Below are positions 13,384 to 20,999 of a stretch of DNA of 20,999 nucleotides, piece by piece (the first letter of the stretch is position 1; each line of letters starts with the position of its first letter). Location of the stretch: positions 1 to 20,999 of the forward strand of contig JBMNOI010000064.1 in the NCBI GenBank assembly GCA_050942995.1. Reading direction: 5' to 3'. Both the position numbers and the translations under genes were made by a program. The notes beneath the pieces were generated by a model. That model did not search any database. It was not told the origin of the DNA and was given only the letters and a program-made list of their open reading frames with translations. Source of the DNA: JBMNOI01 sp050942995. Its GTDB lineage: Bacteria; Chloroflexota; Anaerolineae; UBA1429.

Positions 13384-14778
13384 CTACACCCGCACCACGC
13401 GGATGCCACAATAGTGGCAGAAACCCTCCACAGCATCGACCAGATCGCCGTGGATCATGCTGGCGTGGTGGACGAATCCCTCCTCGGCCAGCGTGGCGTA
13501 CAGCCCGGCGAGATCGGCCACACGCACCCAGCTCCACGAGCCCCGCAATTCATCCTCCGAAGGGACGATCTCCCCGGCGGTCACCAGCATCTTGAACTCG
13601 CCGTCATATTCCACCAGACGGCAGAGGGTTACCGGCCCCTCACGCAACTGCATCTCGATCGCGCCTTGAGCGCGTTCGGCGCCCACCACCTCGCTCATGA
13701 TAGCCTGTTCGCGCATCACCGGCAGCGAGCCGGTACGGGCCAGGCAGGCCGGAGCGTTGCCGCAATGCCAGGCCAGGAGCATGTCCTCCTGTTCCTGGTG
13801 CCGGATGGTCCAGTCGATAAAGTGGGGGACGGTCTCTTCCAGAGCCACACGATGCTGAATCAACATAGTCAGGGCGCCGTACACGTCGGCCTCACACGAG
13901 GTGGGCACCCCACGGCCGGTAAGCCGTCCCAGAGTCGAACAGGCACAGATGCCATAGTGCCGCTGCACATCTTCCCAGCAGGCCATGGCCATGGCCGACA
14001 GGTTGCTCTCGCTCGCGTAGCGGCGCAGAGCCAGCTCCAACCGGGCGGCTTTGACGAGAGCATCCTGACTGCACGCCGAGCAATCGGCCTCGGTCTGAAT
14101 CTCGGCCAGAGTGGCGCGCACCAGCGGATCGTCGGCGGCCAGCTCTTCGGCGCGGGCAAACAGATCGTGAAGCGACAGATGCACCACCCGCTGGCGATAG
14201 CCGGCGATCATGGCCGATTCGTTGAACACACAGGTCTCGAACCGCTCCGGACGCGAGCCGATCAACCCCACCCGGGCGCCGTAAAACGTCTCCACGGCGG
14301 CGCAGGCCCGGCCAAAGCCCTCCACCTCCCGGGCCAGAGAGGGATCCTCCGGCCACACCACACCGGCAAAGCGATAGGGCAGCTTGCGACGATACAGCCC
14401 TGAAGTGATGGACAGCGCGCCGCAGAATGCATCGGAACGGCGCCCCCCTTCGGGCGTAAACGGCCCCTCTTTGGTGGCAAACACCAGCACCGGCAGGTCC
14501 AGCGCCTCGGCCACACGCACGGCCGAAACCTCATCGCCAAAGGTCATGGCGCCGATGATGATGCCCTGCACGCCGCGCCGGGCAAAGAGATCGATGACCG
14601 CCTCGGCGCCGGCGTCGTCACATATCAGACCATCGGGCACCAGCCCCACACCGGGGTAGACCAGATCCACCTGATCCAGCTTGCCCAGCGCTTCGATACT
14701 GCGACGACGCATCTCGATGGCCCAATTCTCGTCAAACGGATGGCGATGCGAGGGGATGAAACCCAGGCGCACTTGCAT
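13384..14778 (-). CDS. L-fucose/L-arabinose isomerase-like protein
   Basis: The protein is 464 residues from ATG 14778, preceded by AAGGAGG at a spacing of 9. A frame 24 codons longer is less likely. The layout is that of the FucI/AraA-like superfamily: an N-terminal Rossmann-type half (MQVRLGFIPSHRHPF, GIIIGAMTFGDE) and a C-terminal half with CWEDVQRHYGICACSTLGRL, VPTSCEADVYGALTM, DWTIRHQEQE, AWHCGNAP and a late HHASMIHGD. Glu296, Asp322 and a histidine (His338 or His437) are candidates for the Mn2+ site by analogy with FucI. Such enzymes interconvert aldoses and ketoses, but the substrate here is unknown and many family members are uncharacterised. It is the last gene of the six-gene minus-strand run, 20 bp behind the Nudix gene. 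Confidence 0.78.
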   Translation of the reverse strand: MQVRLGFIPSHRHPFDENWAIEMRRRSIEALGKLDQVDLVYPGVGLVPDGLICDDAGAEAVIDLFARRGVQGIIIGAMTFGDEVSAVRVAEALDLPVLVFATKEGPFTPEGGRRSDAFCGALSITSGLYRRKLPYRFAGVVWPEDPSLAREVEGFGRACAAVETFYGARVGLIGSRPERFETCVFNESAMIAGYRQRVVHLSLHDLFARAEELAADDPLVRATLAEIQTEADCSACSQDALVKAARLELALRRYASESNLSAMAMACWEDVQRHYGICACSTLGRLTGRGVPTSCEADVYGALTMLIQHRVALEETVPHFIDWTIRHQEQEDMLLAWHCGNAPACLARTGSLPVMREQAIMSEVVGAERAQGAIEMQLREGPVTLCRLVEYDGEFKMLVTAGEIVPSEDELRGSWSWVRVADLAGLYATLAEEGFVHHASMIHGDLVDAVEGFCHYCGIRVVRV

Positions 14779-14798
14779 CGGCAATGGCCTCCTTGAGG

Positions 14799-15470
14799 TT
14801 ATGTCAAATATCCTGCGCACAGCAACAGTTGTAGTGAACGGACCGTCCATACCGGCGATAGCAAACAGGGATCGGGCAACGCCTCGCGCACCGTCAGATC
14901 GACCCCGTCCATCTGTAAGAGATCGCGCAGGGGGACGACGTCATCCCTCAGCAATGCGGGCAACGCGTCCGTCGGCACACGCAACAGTCCGTAAAGATCG
15001 TTCATTCGGGGAAGGCGGTCGATGTGCACCGCAAACGTAACGATAGCCAAAATCTCACATTCTGGCAACATCTCCTGCCGGAACAGATTGGCGCTCACCG
15101 TGAGCAACATCGGCACGGGCAACTCGCGCTGTGGCAGAGACAGGGTCTCGATACGGCTCTCTTCATAGACCAGATAGGTCAAACCGGCCGATTCGACCCG
15201 TCCGGAGACGCCAATCTCTTCCATCATCTCGCGATCGAGGCAATCAAGCACACTCTCGCCGCACTCTAGCGAGCCTCCGATCGCGCCCATCCCCACCACC
15301 GGTGTGCCGTCGGCCTCTTGTCGCCAGTGACGCGGCTTGGCCAGCTCGAACCAGAACGACCCACCATCGCTTACCATGGCCGAGGCGCCGGTCACACACC
15401 AGGAGCGACCGGCGCACACGGTATCCATCAGTTCCCGCAGTTCGGGATAGACGTCAAACAGATCGGCCAC
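14799..15470 (-). CDS. Nudix hydrolase
   Basis: This 223-residue protein has a complete Nudix box from Gly66 to Val88: G-SLECG-E, seven residues, then REMMEEIGV (80-88), matching Gx5Ex7REUxEExGU with all metal-binding glutamates. Nudix enzymes cleave nucleoside diphosphates linked to another group, and the substrate cannot be assigned. The first 60 residues (VYPELRELMD, GASAMV, FWFELAKPRHW) and the long C-terminal part (after about 125) are outside the core fold. The start is GTG 15470, 6 bp after the stop of the DUF4432 gene with only a weak binding site, which suggests coupled translation. Placed between sugar genes, it may act on a nucleotide sugar or a sugar-phosphate derivative; this is inference. 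Confidence 0.88.
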   Translation of the reverse strand: MADLFDVYPELRELMDTVCAGRSWCVTGASAMVSDGGSFWFELAKPRHWRQEADGTPVVGMGAIGGSLECGESVLDCLDREMMEEIGVSGRVESAGLTYLVYEESRIETLSLPQRELPVPMLLTVSANLFRQEMLPECEILAIVTFAVHIDRLPRMNDLYGLLRVPTDALPALLRDDVVPLRDLLQMDGVDLTVREALPDPCLLSPVWTVRSLQLLLCAGYLT

Positions 15471-15476
15471 CGCCGG

Positions 15477-16562
15477 CTACTCTGGTCGCGCGACGCGGGC
15501 GGCCATCGCATCGATCTCGGCGTTATCCGCCAGCACACCGATCTCGAGCAGATACTCGCGCTGTTCGCCCGGCTCCAGGAATTGCAGAATACCGCGCTGG
15601 CGATCCTTATCCCGCCCCTCCACCAGGCAATTGGCCGGCTCCAGGCCGGTCACATAGGTGCCGGCGCCGACCATCTTCCACTGGGTAAAGCGTGGCAATT
15701 CGGCCTGTCGGTACTTGAGGTAAACGCCCAACCCTTTGCCGCCGTCGAACCCGCGGTTGATGAGCATGGCGGTGACATAGCCCTCCTCATCGGCGACCAT
15801 GTCATGGTAGAAGCACTGCTCCTCATATCCGTCGATAGGCGCCTCGTAACGGGCGTGGCCGTCCAATCCGGCAGCGGCCACGGCATCACGCGGGGTCACA
15901 TTTCGCGCCGGGGTGAGCAATTCGGCTCCCTCGTCCAGCAGCGGGAAACCGAAATTGCAGTGATAGAGCATCATGTGAGGCGTGGTCTGGAACCCCTCGT
16001 TGACTACCACGTCACGGATGAACAGGCGTGATTCGCCCAGGTGGGCCCAGATGCGGCGGGTGACGCTGATATTCTCGCCGAATACCACCGTCTCGCGCAT
16101 GCGTCCGCGCACCCACATCTCGTATTCGTCGCCACGCCAGGCTCCGTCGGCCCACACACCGGATGCCGGCGTATGGCCGATGCGTCCGTGCAGTCCCAGG
16201 CTCTGCCCCTCATCGACGGTGGGCGCGCCGGCATAGGTGGTGCCGCAACCGGCCACCAGCCCCCCGTGAAAAGTTCGCAGCCAGCCCAGCCCCTCTCGCT
16301 CGAAAAAGGCGGGATGGGCAGGGCCCGGCGTGGCCTCCCAGGCCAGCGCCGCGCCGCGAAACTTGGCCGCGCCGATATCCATACCGCGATCCAGCAGGAC
16401 GGTGAACGACAGGCCACTGCCGGTCTCGAAATCGGCCACCCGCACGCCACGCCCGACGCCGTCGGCCAGCTCACTCAGGCGCACACCGCCCACCTGCGAT
16501 ACCAGCCCGATACGACGGGCCAGTTCGCGCTGTGTCCACGAACGACCAAACAACTGCACCAT
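15477..16562 (-). CDS. DUF4432 family protein (aldose 1-epimerase-like)
   Basis: The protein is 361 residues from ATG 16562, behind AGGAGG at a spacing of 5. A start 16 codons earlier lacks such a site. DUF4432 proteins share the galactose-mutarotase-like beta-sandwich. Signatures seen are VLLDRGMDIGAAKFRG (55-70), the FHGGLVAGCG loop, GLHGRIGHTPA (123-133), and MLYHCNFGFPLLDEG (198-212), where His125, His201 and Glu211 are plausible active-site residues. The C-terminal part has GYVTAMLINRGFD and GLEPANCLVEGR. Mutarotases interconvert the alpha and beta anomers of an aldose before its use. The neighbours (isomerase-like and sugar kinase) fit that, but the true reaction of DUF4432 proteins is largely unsettled. 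Confidence 0.87.
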   Translation of the reverse strand: MVQLFGRSWTQRELARRIGLVSQVGGVRLSELADGVGRGVRVADFETGSGLSFTVLLDRGMDIGAAKFRGAALAWEATPGPAHPAFFEREGLGWLRTFHGGLVAGCGTTYAGAPTVDEGQSLGLHGRIGHTPASGVWADGAWRGDEYEMWVRGRMRETVVFGENISVTRRIWAHLGESRLFIRDVVVNEGFQTTPHMMLYHCNFGFPLLDEGAELLTPARNVTPRDAVAAAGLDGHARYEAPIDGYEEQCFYHDMVADEEGYVTAMLINRGFDGGKGLGVYLKYRQAELPRFTQWKMVGAGTYVTGLEPANCLVEGRDKDRQRGILQFLEPGEQREYLLEIGVLADNAEIDAMAARVARPE

Positions 16563-16619
16563 AGTCACCTCCTCATCAGGTGCAATTCGGATGGGACCGG
16601 CCCTCGCCACACGACGGCA

Positions 16620-17972
16620 TCAGGCCAGCAGCAGATACGGGTTCTCGATATAGCGAGCGATACCCTGCAGGAACCGCGCTGCCGGAGCACCGTCCACCAG
16701 GCGATGATCGAAGGTCAGGCTGAGCCACATCATCTGGCGCACAACCACCTGCCCGTCTACGACGACGGGCTCGGGACGGATGCGCCCCACCCCCAGAATG
16801 GCACACTCAGGCAGGTTGATGATGGGCGTGAACGCATCCACGCCATACATGCCCAGGTTGGTGATGGTAAACGTGCCGCCGGTCAGATCGTCGGGCAGCG
16901 AGCGCCCCTCGCGGGCGCGCCCCACCAGTTCGCGCAAGGTTCGCGCCAGCTCCTTTAGCCCCATGCGATCGGCGTTGCGGATCACCGGCACCAGCAAGCC
17001 GCGCTCGGTATCCACCGCCAGCCCCACATGCACCTCATCCAGATGGCGGATGCCGCCCTCTTCCAGGCGCACGTTCATGTACGGATACTCAACCAGACAA
17101 CGACCGACGATGAGCGCCAGCAGGTCGTTATAACCCACGGCAAACCCCAGATCATCGGCCAGCGCATCCTTCAGCCGTTCGCGCAATGCCACCAGTTCGG
17201 TGGCGTCCACCCGGCTCTCCAGCGTAACCGGCGCCGTTGTGTGAGCCGAAGCGGCCATGTGCTCGGCGATAATCCCCCGAATTCCCGCCATCGGCACCAC
17301 CTGTCCGGCGGCAGGGGGCTGCGCTCTCGCCGCATCCGCCATCTGACGAACCGCCTCGGCCGTCAGGCGACCCTCTCCGACGGGGACCTGCGTCAGCGAC
17401 ACGCCCATCTCGTCGGCCACCTTGCGGGCCAGCGGCGTGGCCGGCGGCTGTGCATGCAGATAGGCCAGCACATCCTTTTCGATGATGCGCCCGTTCGGCC
17501 CGCTTCCCCGCACCTGAGCCAGATCCACGCCCCGCTCGGCAGCCACCCGTCGCGCTCGTGGCGAAGCGATGATCCGTCCGCCGGCCCCGGCCGCCCGCGC
17601 CTGCGCCGGGGGCGTCTCAGTCACAACCGGCTCCGCAGCTGGCCCCGGCTCGACGGGCTCGGGCTCTGGCCCGGCCGGTTGCGCCGCAGCGGGTCCACCG
17701 GCAACCCGGGCGAGGATATCATCGATATCCTCATTCTCTGCAGCGATGATGCCCACCACCGTCATGATGGGTACGGTGACGCCAGGCTCCACCAGGATCT
17801 TGCGCAGCACCCCCCTGGCGCGGGCCTCGACCTCCAGCACCGCCTTGTCCGTCTCCATATGAAAGAGCACGTCCCCGCGACCCACCGGGTCGCCCTCTTT
17901 TTTCACCCACTCGACGATGGTGCCCTCTTCCATGGTCTGCCCCAGCTTGGGCAGTACGATCTCTGTGGCCAT
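16620..17972 (-). CDS. Dihydrolipoamide acyltransferase (E2) of a 2-oxoacid dehydrogenase complex
   Basis: The 450 residues cover a lipoyl domain (1-78) with lipoylated Lys43 in METDKAVLEVEA, an Ala/Pro/Glu linker, a peripheral-subunit-binding domain (about 133-172; ASPRARRVAAERGVD, GSGPNGRIIEKDV), a second, more divergent copy (about 179-212; TPLARKVADEMGVSL, GRLTAEAV), and the acyltransferase domain (about 224-450). The catalytic site DHRLVDG has His423 and Asp427. E2 moves the acyl group from the E1-bound TPP adduct to CoA. It follows the fused E1 gene by 42 bp, with AGGAGG before the ATG. The acyl group (acetyl or branched-chain) is not determined by sequence. No E3 gene is in the window, so a shared dihydrolipoamide dehydrogenase is presumably encoded elsewhere. 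Confidence 0.92.
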   Translation of the reverse strand: MATEIVLPKLGQTMEEGTIVEWVKKEGDPVGRGDVLFHMETDKAVLEVEARARGVLRKILVEPGVTVPIMTVVGIIAAENEDIDDILARVAGGPAAAQPAGPEPEPVEPGPAAEPVVTETPPAQARAAGAGGRIIASPRARRVAAERGVDLAQVRGSGPNGRIIEKDVLAYLHAQPPATPLARKVADEMGVSLTQVPVGEGRLTAEAVRQMADAARAQPPAAGQVVPMAGIRGIIAEHMAASAHTTAPVTLESRVDATELVALRERLKDALADDLGFAVGYNDLLALIVGRCLVEYPYMNVRLEEGGIRHLDEVHVGLAVDTERGLLVPVIRNADRMGLKELARTLRELVGRAREGRSLPDDLTGGTFTITNLGMYGVDAFTPIINLPECAILGVGRIRPEPVVVDGQVVVRQMMWLSLTFDHRLVDGAPAARFLQGIARYIENPYLLLA

Positions 17973-18014
17973 TCCGCCTCCTCGCTCTATGGAGTCCGGC
18001 CCGGTGGGCCGTAA

Positions 18015-20093
18015 TTATGCCTGCCTCAACACGCGATGCACGCCGGCGACGATATCCTCCACGCCGGGAATCGCCGCATCCTCCAGGGTCTCGGCCATGG
18101 GCACAGGCACATCGGCGGCGGCCACGCGCACCATGGGCGCGTCCAGCCAGTCGAAGGCGCTCTCGTTGATGAGGGTAAACAGCTCGCTGATAAAGCTACC
18201 CGTCTTGTATGCCTCGGTCACGCCCACCACACGGCCCGTCTTACGCACCGAAGCCACCACCGTCTCCATGTCCAGCGGCTTGAGAGAGCGCAGATCCACC
18301 ACCTCGGCGCTGATACCCTCCTCAGCCAGCTTTTCCGCCGCTTCGAGGGCGCGCAGCACCATGCGCGAGTAGCTGATGATGGTCACATCGGTGCCTTCAC
18401 GCTTGACATCTGCCAGCCCCAAAGGAATCACATAATCCTCCTCGGGCACGGGTCCTTTGACGCCATAGAGCATCTTGTGCTCGATGAACATCACCGGGTT
18501 GTCATCGCGGATGGCGGCTTTGAGCAGCCCCTTGGCATCATAGGGTGTGGCCGGCATCACCACATAGATGCCGGGGAAGTGGGTCCATAACGCCTCAAGG
18601 CTCTGCGAGTGGTGCGCGGCGATGCTGCGGCCGGCGCCCCCCTCGGTGCGAATGACCATGGGCACGGTGGTTTTGCCGCCGAACATGTAGCGGTTCTTGG
18701 CGCCCTGATTGGCCAGCTGGTCCATGGCCAGCGGGGTAAAGTCCACATACATCAATTCGGCAACCGGGCGCATCCCCGACATGGCCGCGCCGACCGCCGC
18801 CCCACCGATCAATGCCTCCGAGATGGGTGTATCGATCACCCGTTCACCGCCAAACTCGTCGTACAGCCCACGCGTCGCGCCATAAGCGCCGCCATACAGG
18901 CCCACATCCTCACCCATGACAAACACCCGTGGGTCGCGCAACATCTCTTCACGAAGCGCATCGCGGATGGCCTCGCCGTAGGTCTGCTGACGCATAGAAG
19001 AGTCGATGCGCACGCGCTGGCGCAAGCGCCGCTCGGCCTCGATCTTGGCGGGCGTCGGCGGCCGCAGCAGGTATACATCCTGTTCGACCTCGGACGGATC
19101 GGGCATGGGCGAGTTGAGGGCGAACTCGGTCGCCGCTTCGATGGCCGCCTCGGCCCGCGTTTCGATGGCATCCAGCTCTTCCTGTGTGGCGAGCCCCGCC
19201 TCCAGCAGACGCATGGAAAAGGTGTTTAGCGGGTCGCGCTCGCGCCAGGACTGCTCCTCTTCCCCGGTGCGATATTTGCGGGGGTCGGAGCGGGAATGCC
19301 CGTACCAGCGATACGTCTTGCACTCGACGAGGGTGGGGCCTTCGCCACGGCGGGCTCGCTCCAGCGCCGCCGATACCGCCTCGTAAACGGCCACGGGATC
19401 CATCCCATCGACCACCACCCCGGGAATGCCATAGGCGGCCGCACGCGCGGCGATATCGGGCAGCGGGCTCACCTTCTCAAAGGGCACCGACATCCCGTAG
19501 AGGTTGTTCTCGGCCACATACACCACGGGGAGCTTCCAGGCGGCGGCCATGTTGAGCGATTCGTGGAAATTGCCGGTGTTGGTGGCGCCATCCCCAAAGA
19601 AGCAGAGCACCGCACGACTCTGCTTCTGCAGCTTGCCGGACAGGCCGGCACCGGTCGCGACGGGGATATTCCCGCCCACAATGCCGGTGGCCCCCAGGTT
19701 GCCCTTTTCCACGTCGGCGATGTGCATCGAGCCACCACGCCCCTTGCAATAGCCGGTCGCACGGCCGCACAGCTCGGCCATCATCTTGTTCAGATGCTCC
19801 TGCTTGGCCTCGGCTCCCTCGGCCAGGCTGTCGCCTCGGGCATGGCAATGGCCGTGGCCGCGATGGGTGCTGGTAATCAGGTCATCATCGCGCAGGGCGG
19901 CAATGGCGCCCACCGCCACAGCCTCTTGCCCCGCGTAAAGATGTGAGGCCCCCTTGATGATATTCTGCCCCAGGAGATCGTAAACCTTGTCCTCGAACAG
20001 ACGAATCTCCCACATGCGGCGCAGCATGTCCAGCAGTTCATCCCGGCTCAGTTCCCGCACGCCCGCCATATCCGTATCCATCGTTTGTGCCAT
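18015..20093 (-). CDS. Fused E1 alpha/beta subunits of a TPP-dependent 2-oxoacid dehydrogenase
   Basis: The protein is 692 residues from ATG 20093, with AAGGCGAGAG just upstream. A frame 24 codons longer has no site. The alpha-like half (about 10-345) has AGQEAVAVGAI, STHRGHGHCHARG, ATGYCKGRGGSMHIAD, and the TPP motif from GDG (167-169) to NN (196-197), then YRWYGHSRSDP. The beta-like half begins at Met367 (RQQTYGEAIRDALREEM) with MGEDVGLYGGAYG, DTPISEALIGGAAVGAA and VVDLRSLKPLD. The two are normally separate polypeptides. The HRGHGHC and KGRGGSMHIAD signatures resemble acetoin dehydrogenase and pyruvate dehydrogenase E1 more than branched-chain E1, but the substrate is open. The linker has no stop or frameshift. 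It is followed by E2. Confidence 0.93.
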   Translation of the reverse strand: MAQTMDTDMAGVRELSRDELLDMLRRMWEIRLFEDKVYDLLGQNIIKGASHLYAGQEAVAVGAIAALRDDDLITSTHRGHGHCHARGDSLAEGAEAKQEHLNKMMAELCGRATGYCKGRGGSMHIADVEKGNLGATGIVGGNIPVATGAGLSGKLQKQSRAVLCFFGDGATNTGNFHESLNMAAAWKLPVVYVAENNLYGMSVPFEKVSPLPDIAARAAAYGIPGVVVDGMDPVAVYEAVSAALERARRGEGPTLVECKTYRWYGHSRSDPRKYRTGEEEQSWRERDPLNTFSMRLLEAGLATQEELDAIETRAEAAIEAATEFALNSPMPDPSEVEQDVYLLRPPTPAKIEAERRLRQRVRIDSSMRQQTYGEAIRDALREEMLRDPRVFVMGEDVGLYGGAYGATRGLYDEFGGERVIDTPISEALIGGAAVGAAMSGMRPVAELMYVDFTPLAMDQLANQGAKNRYMFGGKTTVPMVIRTEGGAGRSIAAHHSQSLEALWTHFPGIYVVMPATPYDAKGLLKAAIRDDNPVMFIEHKMLYGVKGPVPEEDYVIPLGLADVKREGTDVTIISYSRMVLRALEAAEKLAEEGISAEVVDLRSLKPLDMETVVASVRKTGRVVGVTEAYKTGSFISELFTLINESAFDWLDAPMVRVAAADVPVPMAETLEDAAIPGVEDIVAGVHRVLRQA

Positions 20094-20164
20094 CTCTCGC
20101 CTTCTTTTTCGAAACTGGAATGTTATTCCGGCATCGGCGGCGGCCCAACCGCCCACCGGCCGCA

Positions 20165-20999
20165 CTATCTCACCAGAGGCCTCGTCCGAACCTGTGTATA
20201 CACCCGGCGTACCGATTCCAGCGCGGGCGCCGATGTGCCGTCCTGCATGGCGGCGGCAGTGCCGCAGGCCACTCCCCAGCGCACAATATCCTCCGCCGAT
20301 TCACCCCGTACCGCCCATGCCCACAGGGCGGCTGCGGTGAGCGCATCGCCGGCGCCCACAGAGTTGATCTCGGTAATGGCCGGCGGCTCGGCCCACCAGA
20401 CCGTCTCACCGTCATCATAGGCCGCTCCCCGAGCGCCCAGAGAGACGAGCACGCCTCGTGCACCCAGATCGCGAAGGGCGGCCAATCCCCGGATCACCGC
20501 GGCATCGGTATCGAAGGGGCAGGACACCAGCTCTCGGGCCTCGTCCATATTGGGCTTGAGCAGGTCGGGACCGGCGGCGCAACCCGCCGCCAGCGCCGCG
20601 CCGCTGCTATCCAGTACGGCCAGCCCGCCCACCTGATGAACCCCGTCGATCAATCGGGCATAGGTATCATCGGGCGCGCCGGGCGGCAGGCTGCCGGAAA
20701 ACACGCAGATGTCGCCGGGGCGAACCCGCGCCTGCAATCGTGCCTCGAACGCCACCAGATCGTCATCGGTCACGGCGGCCCCCGGCTCGTTGAGCTTGGT
20801 GATCTGGCCGCGCGATTCGTCGATGACGGTGATATTGGAGCGTGTCTCCTCTGCCACTATGCCGAAATCGCATTCGTAACCCAGATCGCACAGGCCGTTC
20901 ACCAGCAGGCGTCCCAGATCTCCGCCGGCCAGCCCCATAATGACCGATTCGACGCCCAGCCGGCGCAGCCCTTTGGAGACGTTCACCCCTTTGCCGCTG
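20165..20999 (-). CDS. PfkB-family sugar-phosphate kinase (1-phosphofructokinase/tagatose-6-phosphate kinase type), partial
   Basis: The reading frame is open to the right edge, and the visible start, SGKGVNVSKGLRRLG, corresponds to the conserved GGKGxNVA region about 35-40 residues into the family, so the true N-terminus is outside the window. About 277 residues are visible. Motifs are VFSGSLPPGAPDDTYARLI, LLKPNMDEARELV, VSLGARGAAY, and the C-terminal PfkB signature NSVGAGDALTAAALW with the catalytic Asp and anion hole. This order fits the FruK/LacC/PfkB hexose-phosphate kinases, which phosphorylate fructose-1-phosphate, tagatose-6-phosphate or related compounds. The exact substrate is unknown. 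It is 71 bp upstream of the fused E1 gene, a gap with a GC-rich inverted repeat but no T-tract. Confidence 0.88.
   Translation of the reverse strand, partial: SGKGVNVSKGLRRLGVESVIMGLAGGDLGRLLVNGLCDLGYECDFGIVAEETRSNITVIDESRGQITKLNEPGAAVTDDDLVAFEARLQARVRPGDICVFSGSLPPGAPDDTYARLIDGVHQVGGLAVLDSSGAALAAGCAAGPDLLKPNMDEARELVSCPFDTDAAVIRGLAALRDLGARGVLVSLGARGAAYDDGETVWWAEPPAITEINSVGAGDALTAAALWAWAVRGESAEDIVRWGVACGTAAAMQDGTSAPALESVRRVYTQVRTRPLVR

Noticed and set aside
13381..14403. A 340-codon plus-strand frame opposite the isomerase-like gene
   Set aside because: It starts immediately after a strong plus-strand terminator, has no ribosome binding site, and is the codon shadow of the minus-strand gene.
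17028..18014. A 328-codon plus-strand frame opposite the E2 gene
   Set aside because: It is antisense to a full-length E2 with lipoyl and catalytic motifs, and its translation is His/Arg-rich and low in complexity.
20094..20164. Terminator between the PfkB-family kinase and the fused E1 gene
   Set aside because: The GC-rich inverted repeat there (GGCGG/CCGCC on the minus strand) is short and lacks a following T-tract, so it is not a convincing intrinsic terminator.

Overview
The window is about 21 kb of high-GC, densely coded bacterial DNA. The likely source is a member of the Chloroflexota (Anaerolineae-like). That is inference from gene content: a DUF5317 membrane protein beside a small NHLP-clan protein, an RsmD with the motif APPQY in place of DPPF/Y, Pro/Thr-rich linkers in secreted lipoproteins, a DUF4432 sugar epimerase-like protein and a fused E1 alpha/beta dehydrogenase. 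No rRNA, tRNA, CRISPR array or insertion sequence was found.

Left edge (1-1352, plus strand): two nearly identical copies of a 33-residue hydrophobic peptide gene lie in a tandem repeat of 157 bp period. They are followed by a DUF5317 membrane protein and a 96-residue protein that looks like a RiPP-leader (NHLP/Nif11-type) protein with a hexapeptide repeat in its tail. A strong intrinsic terminator closes the set. This is the least described part of the window and the best candidate for a new system.

Housekeeping block (1455-4827, plus): a good sigma-70-type promoter drives rsmD (16S rRNA methyltransferase), a DUF951 zinc-ribbon-like protein, mnmE (tRNA modification GTPase) and a GT4 glycosyltransferase. 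Their junctions are overlapping or tight.

Envelope block (4935-11793, minus): reading leftward from a divergent intergenic region come a XerC/D-type tyrosine recombinase, purine nucleoside phosphorylase, a two-helix membrane protein with a Pro-rich linker, a lipoprotein polysaccharide deacetylase, another lipoprotein (with its own promoter candidate), and a secreted PA14 protein ending in two copies of an aromatic-rich repeat.

Plus-strand singleton (12027-13377): a PLP-dependent alpha-oxoamine synthase most like bacterial serine palmitoyltransferase, with a near-consensus promoter and its own terminator.

Right block (13384-20999, minus): a six-gene run reading leftward: PfkB-family sugar-phosphate kinase (cut by the window end), fused E1 alpha/beta 2-oxoacid dehydrogenase, E2 acyltransferase with two putative peripheral-subunit-binding domains, DUF4432 aldose-epimerase-like protein, Nudix hydrolase, and an L-fucose/L-arabinose isomerase-like protein. 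The spacing suggests a co-transcribed route that takes an unidentified sugar through mutarotation, isomerisation and phosphorylation, with a 2-oxoacid dehydrogenase using the products. The E3 component and any transporter are not in the window.
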